A DNA stretch of 64,000 nt from an uncultured Roseovarius sp. (GCA_947497295.1 CANMFU010000002.1:124001-188000), one strand, 5' to 3'; numbered from the stretch's first letter, positions 8,261-19,894 are shown. A program made the numbers and translations. The notes: generated from the letters alone by a model not told the origin.

Positions 8261-8793
8261 CACGAGGCAGTGACCTTATATGCATCGGTGCAATCGCCGG
8301 GTCTTTCGGTGTGCGCGGCGAAGTGCGCCTGAAAAGCTTTGCCGCCCAGCCCGAGGATATCGCGGCCTATGGCCCGCTTGTGACCCAGGACGGCACGCAG
8401 CGCTTTGACGTGATCCTCACAGGCCAGACCAGGAACGGTTTTACAGCTCAACTGTCCGGCGTTGATACCAAGGAACAGGCGGACGCCCTGCGCGGCGTTC
8501 AGGTATTCGTGCCGCGCACCGTTCTGCCCGGCCTGCCCGATGACGAATTTTATCACGCCGATCTGGTCGGATTAAACGTAGTGGATACGGGCGGCGCGCC
8601 TTTGGGCGTGGTCCAGGCCGTCCTGAACCACGGCGCGGCCGATCTGCTGGAAATATCCGTGCCCGGCACCGCCGAAACGGTTCTGCTGCCCTTCACCAAA
8701 GCCGCCGTGCCCACCGTTGATCTGGCGGCGCGCCGCATCGTGGCAGATCCGCCCGATGGTCTTTTCGTCGGCGGTGACGTTGCGGGAACCTAA
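8257..8793 (+). CDS. rimM: Ribosome maturation factor RimM
   Basis: 178 residues from the ATG at 8257, which overlaps the small upstream gene. N-terminal barrel opens [21 protein letters not shown], the RimM signature; the C-terminal PRC barrel carries [12 protein letters not shown] and [11 protein letters not shown]. RimM binds uS19 and helps assemble the 30S head. It lies in the usual place between rpsP and trmD. Confidence 0.97.
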   Translation: MTRGSDLICIGAIAGSFGVRGEVRLKSFAAQPEDIAAYGPLVTQDGTQRFDVILTGQTRNGFTAQLSGVDTKEQADALRGVQVFVPRTVLPGLPDDEFYHADLVGLNVVDTGGAPLGVVQAVLNHGAADLLEISVPGTAETVLLPFTKAAVPTVDLAARRIVADPPDGLFVGGDVAGT

Positions 8794-8864
8794 CACAAGG
8801 TTGCGGGTTATTCGTGGCAGGCGAGTGCATGATGCCTCGCGGGCCTCATTGAAGGATATACCCC

Positions 8865-9026
8865 ATGATCAAGTGGATTCTCATCTTACTGGCCATTGCG
8901 GCCATCGCCGCGGTTTTGGGCTTTGGCCGATTGTCCGGTGTTGCACTGTCGGGCGCCAAGATTTTGATCGCAATCGCACTGATCTTCTTCCTGCTTTTGC
9001 TATTCGGCGTCGTCGCGATCGCATGA
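8865..9026 (+). CDS. DUF1328-family small membrane protein
   Basis: 53 residues, ATG at 8865 preceded by GAAGGATATACCCC. Two membrane helices joined by a short loop (LGFGRLSGVALSGAKIL), the layout of DUF1328/UPF0391 proteins, which have no established function. It lies between rimM and trmD on the same strand. Good ribosome site and family-like loop support it, although it is short. Confidence 0.75.
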   Translation: MIKWILILLAIAAIAAVLGFGRLSGVALSGAKILIAIALIFFLLLLFGVVAIA

Positions 9027-9087
9027 CATACCTGCGGCAGGCGAATTCGCCTGTCGCACGGCCTGCAATCTGCGCTAAGACGGGCGC

Positions 9088-9891
9088 ATGTCCGATCCTG
9101 ATACGCCCACCCGGTCGCTTGGCCGCAAATCCGTCACGCTCAGCGCGCAGCCGCGCGACCTGATGGGTGCGCCGGAACGCTTGGCGCACGCGTGGCATGT
9201 TCAGATCATCACGCTGTTGCCGCAGGCCTTTCCCGGCGTTCTGGGCCATAGCCTGACGGGGCGCGCGCTGGCTGATGGGCTGTGGTCGCTCGCCACAACG
9301 GATCTGCGGGACCATGGCATCGGCAAGCATCGCAACGTCGACGACACACCGGCTGGCGGTGGTGCCGGGATGGTTCTGCGCGCCGACGTCATGGGGGCGG
9401 CGATCGACGCAGCACTGCAAGCCGCAGCGCCGGGCAGCCCGTTGATCTATCTCAGCCCGAGGGGGCGCCCGTTTGATCAGACGATGGCGCAGGATCTGGC
9501 GCAGGCGCCCGGCATGACGCTGATCTGCGGGCGGTTCGAGGGGTTGGACGAGCGCGTGATCGAACATTACGGCGCGATCGAGGTCTCGCTCGGCGATTTC
9601 GTGATGACCGGCGGCGAGATTGCCGCGCAGGCGATGATCGACGCCGCCCTGCGCCTGCGGCCCGGTATTTTGGGAAATGCCGAAAGTGCCATGGATGAAA
9701 GCCACTCCAGCGGTCTGCTGGAGCATCCGCAATATACACGACCCGCCGAATGGCAGGGGCGCGCCATCCCCGAAGTGCTGATGTCGGGCAACCACGGCGA
9801 GATCGCCAAGTGGCGGCAGGCGCAGGCCGAACGCATCACGCAGGAGCGGCGACCCGATCTGTGGGCAAAGCGCGCTTTGCCGAACGCATAG
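9088..9891 (+). CDS. trmD: tRNA (guanine(37)-N1)-methyltransferase
   Basis: 267 residues. SPOUT-class methyltransferase with NVDDTPAGGGAGMVLR in the N-domain, and the trefoil-knot SAM site around LICGRFEGLDERV and FVMTGGEIAA. It methylates G37 next to the anticodon to prevent frameshifting. The first 35 residues precede the usual start and form a short extension (ATG at 9088); the core begins at about HAWHVQIITLLP. Followed by a 272-base gap to rplS. Confidence 0.97.
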   Translation: MSDPDTPTRSLGRKSVTLSAQPRDLMGAPERLAHAWHVQIITLLPQAFPGVLGHSLTGRALADGLWSLATTDLRDHGIGKHRNVDDTPAGGGAGMVLRADVMGAAIDAALQAAAPGSPLIYLSPRGRPFDQTMAQDLAQAPGMTLICGRFEGLDERVIEHYGAIEVSLGDFVMTGGEIAAQAMIDAALRLRPGILGNAESAMDESHSSGLLEHPQYTRPAEWQGRAIPEVLMSGNHGEIAKWRQAQAERITQERRPDLWAKRALPNA

Positions 9892-10163
9892 CCAACCCCG
9901 CCCTTGCATAAATCTCCCATCTGTCCTAAAGCCCGCTGACCCTACCCGGCAATGCCCGAGTCGGGGGCTATATGGTGTGCCAAATTGTCGGATGATCTTT
10001 GCATTCGTTACCAGGCGCGCTAACGGCATCACGTAGACATAGGACGATCCGATCTGGGGCGGACTTCTGATATCTGGTCAGGGGGATCCGGTTAAAGACC
10101 ACCAGCTCTTGGGCGCGAAAACACTTTGCGGACAAAAACCGCAAGCAAATCAGGAGAACAGCG

Positions 10164-10538
10164 ATGAACCTAATCGCTCAGATCGAAGCGGAACAGATTG
10201 CCGAACTCGGCAAGGACATTCCGGATTTCAAGGCCGGCGACACCATTCGCGTCGGCTTCAAGGTGACGGAAGGCACGCGTACCCGCGTGCAGAACTTTGA
10301 AGGCGTTTGCATCAGCCGTAAAAACGGCGCAGGCATTGCCGGATCGTTCACCGTTCGCAAGATTTCCTTTGGCGAAGGGGTGGAGCGTATGTTCCCGCTC
10401 TATTCGACCAATATCGACAGCATCGAGGTCGTGCGCCGTGGCCGCGTCCGCCGTGCCAAGCTGTATTACCTGCGCTCGCGTCGCGGTAAATCGGCCCGTA
10501 TCGCCGAAGACAGCACCTATAAGCCCAAGAAAGCCTGA
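10164..10538 (+). CDS. rplS: 50S ribosomal protein bL19
   Basis: 124 residues. [22 protein letters not shown] and the C-terminal [15 protein letters not shown] are bL19 signatures. bL19 sits at the 30S-50S interface. Start at the ATG at 10164 behind AGGAGAA. The 272-base leader between trmD and this gene includes a small hairpin (TTGCGG at 10126-10131 with CCGCAA at 10139-10144) just before the ribosome site, which could be a leader element. Confidence 0.98.
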   Translation: MNLIAQIEAEQIAELGKDIPDFKAGDTIRVGFKVTEGTRTRVQNFEGVCISRKNGAGIAGSFTVRKISFGEGVERMFPLYSTNIDSIEVVRRGRVRRAKLYYLRSRRGKSARIAEDSTYKPKKA

Positions 10539-10549
10539 GGAGCGGACCG

Positions 10550-10771
10550 ATGAAAAAAGACATCCACCCCGATTATCACGAGATCGACGTCAAGATGACG
10601 GACGGCACGATCCTCAAGATGCGCTCGACCTACGGCAAGGAAGGCGATCAGCTGTCGCTGGACATCGACCCCACCGTGCACCCCGCCTGGACCGGCGCCA
10701 CCGGACGTCTGATGGATTCCGGCGGACGCGTGTCCAAGTTCAAGAAAAAGTACGAAGGCCTCGGCTTCTGA
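10550..10771 (+). CDS. rpmE: 50S ribosomal protein bL31, zinc-free type
   Basis: 73 residues opening [12 protein letters not shown], the bL31 start. There are no cysteines, so this is the C-minus form that does not bind zinc. It follows rplS by 11 bases and is closed by a strong terminator, so it ends the ffh-rpsP-trmD-rplS run. Confidence 0.96.
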   Translation: MKKDIHPDYHEIDVKMTDGTILKMRSTYGKEGDQLSLDIDPTVHPAWTGATGRLMDSGGRVSKFKKKYEGLGF

Positions 10772-10796
10772 GGCGCTGCGCTTTTCGAATTATGCA

Positions 10797-10825
10797 AACG
10801 CCGCTCCTTCGGGGGCGGCGTTTTT
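10797..10825 (+). terminator. Intrinsic terminator after rpmE
   Basis: Stem AACGCCGC at 10797-10804 pairs with GCGGCGTT at 10815-10822, loop TCCTTCGGGG, then TTTTT. Well-formed rho-independent terminator. Confidence 0.9.
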
Positions 10826-10914
10826 CATTGCGCGGCGCCGCTACGGGCGGCAGGCTTGCAAGCAAGGGGGATGCGCGGTAATTCGCAGGCTGACACCAGA
10901 CCGAGGATGCCCCC

Positions 10915-11988
10915 ATGGACGATCTGCGCGACAAATACATCAGCCTCATAGCGGGCGCCACGGCCGAGGCCACGCTGGAGGATCTGCGCGTGCAGGCCAT
11001 CGGCAAAAAGGGCGAGATCAGTGCGGCCATGCGCGAGCTGGGCAAGATGACGCCAGAGCAGCGGCAGGAAGCCGGGCCGAAGCTGAACGCGCTGAAGGAC
11101 GAGATCACCAGCGCGCTGGCCGCCAAGAAAGAGGCGTTGGGCGATGCCGCGCTGGATGAGCGTCTGCGCGGCGAGTGGCTGGACGTCACCCTGCCGGTGC
11201 GCGCGCAGCGCCAGGGCACGATCCACCCGATCAGCCAGGTGACCGAGGAAGTGACCGCGATCTTTGCCGATATGGGCTTTGCCGTGGCCGAAGGGCCGCA
11301 GATCGAGAGCGACTGGTACAATTTCGACGCGCTCAACATCCCCGGTCACCATCCCGCGCGGGCGGAAATGGACACGTTCTACACCCATCGCGGCGATGGG
11401 GACGAGCGCCCGCCGCATGTGCTGCGCACCCATACCAGCCCCGTGCAGATCCGCACGATGCAAGAGCAGGGCGCGCCGATCCGCATCATCGCGCCGGGCC
11501 GCGTTTACCGCGCCGATTACGACATGACGCACACGCCGATGTTCCACCAGATTGAGGGCCTTGCCATCGACAAGGACATCTCGATGGCGAACCTGAAATG
11601 GGTGCTGGAGGAGTTCGTCAAGGCGTTCTTCGAGGTCGACGACGTCGAACTGCGCTTCCGCGCCTCGCACTTCCCGTTCACCGAACCGTCGGCCGAGGTC
11701 GACATCCGCTGCTCCTGGGAGGGCGGCACGTTGAAGGTGGGGACGGGTGATGATTGGCTGGAGATTCTGGGGTCCGGCATGGTGCATCCGAAAGTACTGA
11801 AGGCCAGCAATATTGACCCTAACGCATGGCAGGGCTTTGCCTTCGGCATGGGCATCGACCGGATCGCGATGCTGAAATATGGGATACCTGATTTGCGGGC
11901 GTTTTTTGATAGTGATTTGCGCTGGCTGCGGCATTACGGTTTCGCGGCGCTGGATGTGCCTACGTTGCGGGGTGGGTTGAGTAGGTGA
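10915..11988 (+). CDS. pheS: Phenylalanyl-tRNA synthetase alpha subunit
   Basis: 357 residues. N-terminal coiled-coil tRNA-binding arm (1-90), then the class II catalytic domain with [16 protein letters not shown] (motif 1 region), [10 protein letters not shown] (motif 2 region) and [14 protein letters not shown] (motif 3). It forms the catalytic half of an alpha2-beta2 enzyme with PheT. pheT follows 745 bases downstream, separated by a small ORF and a structured gap, which is unusual since the two are normally adjacent. Confidence 0.97.
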   Translation: MDDLRDKYISLIAGATAEATLEDLRVQAIGKKGEISAAMRELGKMTPEQRQEAGPKLNALKDEITSALAAKKEALGDAALDERLRGEWLDVTLPVRAQRQGTIHPISQVTEEVTAIFADMGFAVAEGPQIESDWYNFDALNIPGHHPARAEMDTFYTHRGDGDERPPHVLRTHTSPVQIRTMQEQGAPIRIIAPGRVYRADYDMTHTPMFHQIEGLAIDKDISMANLKWVLEEFVKAFFEVDDVELRFRASHFPFTEPSAEVDIRCSWEGGTLKVGTGDDWLEILGSGMVHPKVLKASNIDPNAWQGFAFGMGIDRIAMLKYGIPDLRAFFDSDLRWLRHYGFAALDVPTLRGGLSR

Positions 11989-12303
11989 GTGTATTATCTC
12001 GGCACCCTGCTGGCACGTTACGTCGATTGGTGCCGCGCTGTTCAGCCCTCGTTGCCTCGCTGGTTGGCTTTTCTCGTATTCATTTTGGGAATAAGCTCAT
12101 CGTTTGTTGTGGGCTTGATTGTACTGCCTGACCCTTTCTCCCTGTTGATACTTTTATTGGTCGGGTTTCTTCTCGCACCAGCGTTGGTGGTATTCTTTTA
12201 CGCCCACTTAACGTACTGGAGCGAGCAGGGTGATATTAAACAAGCCCAACGGAGGCGCACCCTAAAAATGAGGGATTTCCTGAAAAAAGCAGGTTGGAAG
12301 TAG
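11989..12303 (+). CDS. Small membrane protein of unknown function
   Basis: 104 residues from a GTG at 11989, immediately after the pheS stop. Two hydrophobic helices: about 25-45 (LAFLVFILGISSSFVVGLIV) and about 50-72. The C-terminus is basic and ends KAGWK. It is AT-richer than its neighbours and uses codons the flanking genes avoid, which hints at acquisition. The start is uncertain since no ribosome site is visible other than the pheS tail. I recognise no family. Confidence 0.55.
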   Translation: MYYLGTLLARYVDWCRAVQPSLPRWLAFLVFILGISSSFVVGLIVLPDPFSLLILLLVGFLLAPALVVFFYAHLTYWSEQGDIKQAQRRRTLKMRDFLKKAGWK

Positions 12304-12733
12304 TCGGGGCTCCGTCAGCTTCTGTAAAGCGGGCTAGACTTCGCCAGACCATGAAGCTGCGACAGGCTCGATTTCTTAAGTATGAGAAAGAACTAACCCA
12401 AGCCGGGCGAGCGCCTGCCCGTGGGGTGGCGCTGCAACGCTCATACGGCGCGCTTTATGCCCGCCAAGCCCCTCCACCCCATCAGCGATGCACCACGCAT
12501 CCAAAGCGCCAGCCCGGCGGACGGGCAGGCGCTCGCCCGGCGCCTTCGGCGCTGTTCGGGCGCACGGGGGGCGCAATGTGGCCTGAGGTTTTGCGGCATC
12601 CACTTGCGGCTTGCCGTGTTCCGGCGGCCCCGCCTTGCTTCCGGACAAAGGCGCGCGCCGCCTGCGCCCTTTCCCCGCCGCGCCTTCTGCGCTATGCGAA
12701 GGCCAACCCATAATGACCTGCGGATGACGGCAC
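12304..12733. other. Gene-free structured gap before pheT
   Basis: 430 bases between the small membrane ORF and pheT with no credible coding sequence. Frames open on either strand here are Arg/Pro/Ala-rich, the normal result of GC-rich palindromic DNA. The region holds a long inverted repeat (see 12403-12540), a nested shorter pair, and a small CGCC-TT-CGGCG hairpin at about 12541-12551. The GC-rich half begins abruptly after an AT-richer strip (12304-12400). It may be a clade-specific structured repeat or an RNA element. Confidence 0.5.
12403..12540. repeat. Perfect 20-base inverted repeat with 98-base spacer
   Basis: Left arm CCGGGCGAGCGCCTGCCCGT at 12403-12422 and its exact reverse complement at 12521-12540. 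Inside it GGGGTGG (12423-12429) pairs with CCACCCC (12474-12480), so the interior can also fold. There is no T-run, so it is not an intrinsic terminator. No target duplication or transposase is visible. Confidence 0.85.
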
Positions 12734-15133
12734 ATGAAATTCACGCTTTCCTGGCTCAAAGACCATCTCGACACGAACGCATCTGTCGATGAGATCACCT
12801 ATGCGCTGACCGATCTGGGCCTTGAGGTCGAGGGGGTCAGCAACCCCGCCGCGCGGCTGGCCGACTTCACGCTGGGCCGCGTCATTCATGCCGAACCGCA
12901 CCCCGACGCCGACCGCCTGCGCGTGTGCCGCGTTGCCACCGGCGAGGGCGAGCTTCAGATCATCTGCGGCGCGCCCAACGCGCGCGAGGGAATCACCGTG
13001 GTCGTCGCCAAACCGGGCGTCTATGTGCCGGGCATTGACACCACCATCGGCGTCGGCAAGATCCGGGGCATCGAAAGCTACGGCATGATGTGCTCCGAGC
13101 GCGAGATGGAACTGTCGGAGGAGCATGACGGCATCATCGAGTTGCCTTCGGGCGAGGTCGGCGATCGCTATATCGACTGGATGGCGAAAAATGATCCGGC
13201 CAAGGTCGATCCGGTGATCGAGATCGCCATCACGCCCAACCGCCCAGATGCCTTGGGCGTGCGCGGCATCGCCCGCGATCTGGCCGCAAGAGGTCTGGGC
13301 GCGCTGAAAGACGCCTATACCGCCCATGTCGAAGGTCAGTTCGCCTGCCCGATCAATGTCACCATTGACGAGGATACTCAGACGAACGGCTGCGAGGTTT
13401 TCGCCGGGCGCCTCATTCGCGGCGTGAATAATGGCCCCAGCCCCGAATGGCTGCAGGACCGCCTGCGCGCCATCGGTCTGCGGCCACGCTCGGCGCTGGT
13501 CGATGTGACGAACTTCTTCACTTATGACCGCAACCGCCCGCTACATGTCTTTGACGCAGGCAAGGTGCAGGGCGATCTGCGAATCCACCGCACCAAGGGC
13601 GGCGAAACGCTGACAGGGCTGGATGAGAAGGACTATACCTTCGGCGCGGGACAGGTGGTGATTTCGGACGATAACGGCATTGAAAGCATCGCTGGCATCA
13701 TGGGCGGACTGGCAACGGGATGCACGGCGGAAACGACAGATGTATTCTTGGAGGCCGCCGTCTGGGACCACGTTCAGATCGCCAGCACGGGCCGCGCGCT
13801 GAAAATCAACTCTGACGCGCGCTATCGCAACGAGCGGGGGATTGATCCGGCCTTTAACATGGAGGCGATCGATCTGGCGACGCAGATGATCATGGATCTG
13901 TGCGGCGGCACCCCCTCGAATGTGGTGCAGGCGGGCAAGGTGCCGGACGCGACCCGCGCCTACAAGCTTGTCCCGGCACGCGTCCAATCGCTGGTCGGCA
14001 TGGATATTCCCGAGGCCGAACAGCGCCAGACGCTGACCGCTCTTGGCTTCCGCCTCGACGGCGACATGGCCACCGTGCCCAGCTGGCGCCCCGATGTTCA
14101 GGGCGAGGCGGATCTGGTTGAAGAGGTCGCGCGCATCGCATCGTTGACCAAGCTGGTTGGCCGCCCCCTGCCCCGCGCACAGGCCGGCGTACCCGCGCCG
14201 ATCCTGTCACCGATGCAAAAGCGCGAGCAGATCGCGCGGCGCACCGCGGCAGCGCTGGGGTATAACGAGTGCGTCACCTACAGTTTTATCGACCATGCAA
14301 GCGCCACGCTGTTCGGCGGCGGCGATGATGCCACCATGCTGGCCAACCCGATCAGCAGCGAGATGAGCCATATGCGCCCCGCCCTGCTGCCCGGCCTTTT
14401 GCAAGCGGCGGCGCGCAATCAGGCGCGCGGGATCTCGGATATGGCGCTTTTCGAGGTCGGCCATGCCTTCCACGGCGGCGAGCCGGGCGAGCAGCATTTG
14501 CAGGTCTCGGGCCTCCTGATGGGGCGGACCGGGCCAAAGGATGTGCATGGCTCGGACCGCGCCTTTGACCTCTACGATGCCAAGGCGGACGCCGAGGCGG
14601 TCCTGTCGGCCATTGGCGCGCCCGCCAAGGTGCAGATCCTGCGCGGCGCGCGCGACTGGTGGCATCCGGGCCGTCACGGCATGATCTGCCTTGGCCCGAA
14701 AAAGGTACTGGGCGTCTTTGGCGAACTGCACCCCAGGACGCTGCGCGCGATGGGCGTCAAGGGCAGTGCCGTCGCCTTTACGCTCTGGCCCGCCGAAATC
14801 CCGCTGCCGCGCAATGTCACCGCCAATCGCGGCGCCGCGCGGATCCGCGATCTGCAGGCGGTCGAGCGTGACTTTGCCTTTGTCGTCGATGCGCAGGTCG
14901 AGGCGCTGGCGCTGGTCAATGCAGCTCTTGGCGCCGACAAAACCCTGATCGAGGATGTGCGTGTCTTTGACCAGTTCATCGGCGGCAGCTTGGGCGAGGG
15001 CAAGAAATCACTGGCCGTCACCGTGCGGCTGCAACCGACCGAGGCAACGCTGAAGGACAAGGATATCGAGGCCGTCTCGGCCAAGATCGTGGAAAAGGTC
15101 GCCAAGGCGACCGGCGGCGTCCTGCGCGGTTAA
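12734..15133 (+). CDS. pheT: Phenylalanyl-tRNA synthetase beta subunit
   Basis: 799 residues. N-terminal EMAP/OB tRNA-binding domain (about 40-150, with PHPDADRLRVC), B3/B4 editing domain, B5, the catalytic-like core, and a C-terminal anticodon-binding FDX-ACB domain (about 705-799, ending KATGGVLRG). It proofreads mischarged Tyr-tRNA and binds the tRNA for PheS. Full length for a bacterial type. A following YtoQ gene is 14 bases away. Confidence 0.97.
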   Translation: MKFTLSWLKDHLDTNASVDEITYALTDLGLEVEGVSNPAARLADFTLGRVIHAEPHPDADRLRVCRVATGEGELQIICGAPNAREGITVVVAKPGVYVPGIDTTIGVGKIRGIESYGMMCSEREMELSEEHDGIIELPSGEVGDRYIDWMAKNDPAKVDPVIEIAITPNRPDALGVRGIARDLAARGLGALKDAYTAHVEGQFACPINVTIDEDTQTNGCEVFAGRLIRGVNNGPSPEWLQDRLRAIGLRPRSALVDVTNFFTYDRNRPLHVFDAGKVQGDLRIHRTKGGETLTGLDEKDYTFGAGQVVISDDNGIESIAGIMGGLATGCTAETTDVFLEAAVWDHVQIASTGRALKINSDARYRNERGIDPAFNMEAIDLATQMIMDLCGGTPSNVVQAGKVPDATRAYKLVPARVQSLVGMDIPEAEQRQTLTALGFRLDGDMATVPSWRPDVQGEADLVEEVARIASLTKLVGRPLPRAQAGVPAPILSPMQKREQIARRTAAALGYNECVTYSFIDHASATLFGGGDDATMLANPISSEMSHMRPALLPGLLQAAARNQARGISDMALFEVGHAFHGGEPGEQHLQVSGLLMGRTGPKDVHGSDRAFDLYDAKADAEAVLSAIGAPAKVQILRGARDWWHPGRHGMICLGPKKVLGVFGELHPRTLRAMGVKGSAVAFTLWPAEIPLPRNVTANRGAARIRDLQAVERDFAFVVDAQVEALALVNAALGADKTLIEDVRVFDQFIGGSLGEGKKSLAVTVRLQPTEATLKDKDIEAVSAKIVEKVAKATGGVLRG

Positions 15134-15147
15134 AAAAGGAGAAAATC

Positions 15148-15594
15148 ATGTTGAATGTCTATCTGAGCGGAGAGATTCACACCGACTGGCGCGACCAGAT
15201 CGAACAGGCCGCAAAGGATCTGGACGCGATCTTCACGTCCCCTGTCACCGATCATGCGGCCAGCGACGATTGCGGCGTGGCGATCCTGGGAGAAGAGCCG
15301 GACAAGTTCTGGCACGATCACAAGGGGGCCAAGCTGAACGCGATCCGCACCCGCCAGATGATCGAGGAGGCCGACATCGTGGTCGTGCGCTTCGGGGATA
15401 AGTACAAGCAATGGAACGCGGCATTCGACGCGGGCTATGCCGCCGCGCTGGGAACGTCGCTGATCATCCTGCAACCGTCCGAGCATGACCACGCATTGAA
15501 AGAGGTTGACGCCGCCGCGCTGGCCGTGGCGCGCACGCCGCAGCAGGTGGTGCAGATGCTGCGCTATGTGCTGAACGGAACATTGCCCCGGTAA
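15148..15594 (+). CDS. ytoQ: YtoQ-family protein
   Basis: 148 residues, opening MLNVYLSGEIHTDWR behind AAAAAAGGAG. The SGEIHTDWR, SPVTDHAASD and DIVVVRFGDKYKQWNAAFDAGYA blocks are characteristic of the YtoQ family. It resembles the nucleoside 2-deoxyribosyltransferase fold, but activity is not established. It is co-directional with pheT at 14 bases and may be co-transcribed. Confidence 0.8.
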   Translation: MLNVYLSGEIHTDWRDQIEQAAKDLDAIFTSPVTDHAASDDCGVAILGEEPDKFWHDHKGAKLNAIRTRQMIEEADIVVVRFGDKYKQWNAAFDAGYAAALGTSLIILQPSEHDHALKEVDAAALAVARTPQQVVQMLRYVLNGTLPR

Positions 15595-15604
15595 CGCTCC
15601 GGTC

Positions 15605-15632
15605 GGCCGGGCAGACGCGCTCGGCCCCTTTT
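15605..15632 (+). terminator. Possible terminator after ytoQ
   Basis: GGCCG at 15605-15609 can pair with CGGCC at 15622-15626, followed by CCTTTT. The stem is short, so this is a weak candidate. Confidence 0.35.
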
Positions 15633-15738
15633 CCCTTGGCCAATAAAAACATGGAAAGGTTAAGATTTTTCCATGATATATGATGTTCGCTCTTTTCAGA
15701 ATGAGAGCGAGTTATGCCGTTAGCGCAAAGGGAAATTT

Positions 15739-16170
15739 ATGATAAACGAATTCAAGGACTTCATCGCCAAGGGCAATGTCATGGACATGGCCGTGGGTAT
15801 CATCATCGGCGCGGCATTCACCGCGATCGTCACCTCTATGGTCGGGGATTTGATCAATCCGATCATCGGGCTGTTCACCGGCGGTGTGGATTTCACCAAC
15901 AACTACGCCGTTCTGGCCGGCGAGGTCCCTCCCGGCGCGTCGCTGGAGCAGGCACGCGAGGCCGGAGCCTCGGTCTTTGCCTACGGATCGTTCCTGATGG
16001 CGGTGATCAATTTCTTTATCATCGCCTTCGTGGTCTTCATGCTGGTACGCTACGTCAACAAGGTGAAATCGCTGGCGGAAAAGCCCGATGAGGTCGCGCC
16101 CGAAGTACAAACAGGCCCGTCGGAAAAGGACATCCTGATCGAAATCCGCGACGCACTCAAAACACGCTGA
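15739..16170 (+). CDS. mscL: Large-conductance mechanosensitive channel
   Basis: 143 residues. The N-terminal [21 protein letters not shown] is the MscL signature, leading into the first membrane helix (about 14-45); the second helix is at about 78-100 and a cytoplasmic helix ends the protein. MscL forms a pentamer that opens at high membrane tension to save the cell from osmotic down-shock. The periplasmic loop ([18 protein letters not shown]) is a little longer than in E. coli. A strong terminator follows and an MscS gene comes next. Confidence 0.97.
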   Translation: MINEFKDFIAKGNVMDMAVGIIIGAAFTAIVTSMVGDLINPIIGLFTGGVDFTNNYAVLAGEVPPGASLEQAREAGASVFAYGSFLMAVINFFIIAFVVFMLVRYVNKVKSLAEKPDEVAPEVQTGPSEKDILIEIRDALKTR

Positions 16171-16194
16171 TCGCGCGTCTTTTCAACTCCTGGC

Positions 16195-16224
16195 AAAGGC
16201 CTCGGACAGTTCGAGGCCTTTTTC
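16195..16224 (+). terminator. Intrinsic terminator after mscL
   Basis: AAAGGCCTCG at 16195-16204 pairs with CGAGGCCTTT at 16212-16221, loop GACAGTT, followed by TT. Perfect ten-base stem. Confidence 0.9.
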
Positions 16225-16289
16225 TATTGAGAAAGGCCCGTTATACGCGCCACAACCTGAAATTAACCTTTGTGATTTAGAGGATCCAT

Positions 16290-17102
16290 ATGGAAAACGT
16301 CATAGACGAGCTGGGCGCCTATACGCCGCTGATCATTGCCGCCGTAAAGGCGCTGGTGGTGCTGGTGGTCGGCTGGACGCTTGCCGGTTTTGTCGGCAGC
16401 TTTGTGCGGCGGCAGGTCAACAAGCATAAACGTATCGACAAGACGTTGGGCAATTTCGCCGCCACGATCGCCACTTGGGCCATCCGCATCATGGTGTTGC
16501 TGGCAGTGCTCAACCTTTTCGGCATCGAGGCAACCAGCGTGGTCGCCGTGCTGGGTGCTGCAACATTGGCCGTTGGCCTTGCACTACAAGGGACACTGGC
16601 CGATCTGGCAGCGGGAATTATGCTGGTCATTTTCCGCCCCTACCGTCTGGGGCAATATGTGGACATCAGCGGCACCAGCGGCACAGTGACGGAGATCGCG
16701 CTGTTTTTCACCGAGCTGACGACACCGCAGAATGTACAGATCATCGTACCTAATGGGCAGGCCTGGGGTTCGATCATCACCAATTATTCGGCTCATGACA
16801 CCCGGCGGCTGGATCTGGTTTTTGGCATTGATTATTCGGACAGCGCCGATACAGCGATGCGGATCATCCTCGACAATGCCCGCGCCGACGAGCGCGTGAT
16901 GAGCGAGCCGGAACCATGGGCGCGAGTCACAAACCTTGGCGACAGTGCGGTCGACATCACGGCGCGTTTGTGGACAGCGACCGATGATTTCTGGAACGTC
17001 AAGTTTGAACTGACCAAGGCAATAAAGGAGGATTTCGACGCGCAGGGCATTTCCATTCCATTCCCACATCAGGTCAATGTCGCACCTAAACAGGCTGGAT
17101 AA
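16290..17102 (+). CDS. mscS: Small-conductance mechanosensitive channel MscS
   Basis: 270 residues. Three membrane segments at about 14-38, 58-80 and 85-115, then the cytoplasmic beta and alpha-beta domains. The pore helix carries TLAVGLALQGTLADLAAG, the MscS signature, followed by FRPYRLGQYV. It follows mscL, so both osmotic safety valves lie side by side, each with its own transcription signals. Function is inferred from family. Confidence 0.93.
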   Translation: MENVIDELGAYTPLIIAAVKALVVLVVGWTLAGFVGSFVRRQVNKHKRIDKTLGNFAATIATWAIRIMVLLAVLNLFGIEATSVVAVLGAATLAVGLALQGTLADLAAGIMLVIFRPYRLGQYVDISGTSGTVTEIALFFTELTTPQNVQIIVPNGQAWGSIITNYSAHDTRRLDLVFGIDYSDSADTAMRIILDNARADERVMSEPEPWARVTNLGDSAVDITARLWTATDDFWNVKFELTKAIKEDFDAQGISIPFPHQVNVAPKQAG

Positions 17103-17168
17103 ATTCGCCCTGGGGGGCGGGTCGCGTGGCGCTATATGTGACCCTTGGCGAGCGGTGCAATTCCCGCG

Positions 17169-17771
17169 CTAATCGACGACACGGCAGGTCAGGTTGATGC
17201 GCCCGCCCATCTTCAGCAGTGCGGATGACCCAAATCTGATGCGGTCCACCCCGTGATAGGTCATCCGCGCAGCGCCGCCCATCACCACCACATCGCCCGA
17301 GCGCAGCCAGTGCGACACCGTGCTGCCGCCACGCACGGGATTGCCGATACGCAGCAATCCTTCATCGCCCAGAGAGATCGACAGCACCGGCCAGCTAAAA
17401 TCAGCCTCGTCGCGGTCCTGATGCAGCCCCATGCGTGCACCCTCGCCGTAGTAATTCATCAGGCAGCAATCTGGATCGCGCAGATCGCTTACCAGATCGC
17501 GCCATATTCCAAGTACCGCGGATGGGATCGCAGGCCAGGACTGCCCGTCGGGATGCGCCGCCGCGTAGCGATACCTTGACCGATCGGACACCCAGCCATA
17601 ACTTCCCGCTGATGTCATCCGCACGCTCATTGCCTTGCCGGACGCGGTCACGGGTGAAAACAGCGGCGCTTGCGCCGCGACATCGCGCAGTGCTGCCACC
17701 AGATCAGCCTGACATTCCGCGCTCAGATACCCAGGCAGGATGCGAAAACCGCGCAGATCAAACTCGGTCAT
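17169..17771 (-). CDS. alkB: AlkB-type 2-oxoglutarate/Fe(II) DNA dioxygenase
   Basis: 200 residues from the ATG at 17771 ([16 protein letters not shown]). The iron triad is in GLHQDRDE (His and Asp) and TYHGVDRI (His); the 2-oxoglutarate arginine pair is in GRINLTCR near the C-terminus. [10 protein letters not shown] is also AlkB-like. It removes N1-methyladenine and N3-methylcytosine by oxidation. It is divergent from dnaK and shares a 196-base region with it. The open frame extends upstream but is not AlkB. Confidence 0.93.
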   Translation of the reverse strand: MTEFDLRGFRILPGYLSAECQADLVAALRDVAAQAPLFSPVTASGKAMSVRMTSAGSYGWVSDRSRYRYAAAHPDGQSWPAIPSAVLGIWRDLVSDLRDPDCCLMNYYGEGARMGLHQDRDEADFSWPVLSISLGDEGLLRIGNPVRGGSTVSHWLRSGDVVVMGGAARMTYHGVDRIRFGSSALLKMGGRINLTCRVVD

Positions 17772-17827
17772 GGCGCCCCTCCGCAAAAAATTTAGCGCTA
17801 AACTGCAAAATGCATCACCCTGCACCG

Positions 17828-17856
17828 CTTGCAGGGTCTTGAACCGCTCCCTATAT
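17828..17856 (+). promoter_or_regulatory. Candidate RpoH (sigma-32) promoter for dnaK
   Basis: CTTGCA at 17828-17833, 17-base spacer, CTATAT at 17851-17856. This is the alphaproteobacterial heat-shock pattern (CTTG, about 17 bases, CYTATNT). It lies about 110 bases before the dnaK ATG. An rpoH gene is present at 39564-40442. Confidence 0.6.
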
Positions 17857-17967
17857 ACGCCGGGAGCCGTGGCCAGCAACCGCCAGCCGCGACGACAACC
17901 AAACCGGGGCCGGGATGCCGTAACGGGTCGCGCCCTGTCATATCGCCTAAGAGAAAGGGATGAAAAC

Positions 17968-19875
<1,908 letters not shown>

Positions 19876-19894
19876 TGCGTCGCTGAGAAACCTT

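Noticed and set aside
8881..10032. 383-codon minus-strand frame opposite trmD
   Set aside because: Opposes the confirmed TrmD and has no motif.
12376..12798. 140-codon minus-strand frame through the pheS/pheT gap
   Set aside because: It spans the inverted repeat and reads into pheT in reverse; composition is that of palindromic GC-rich DNA. No ribosome site.
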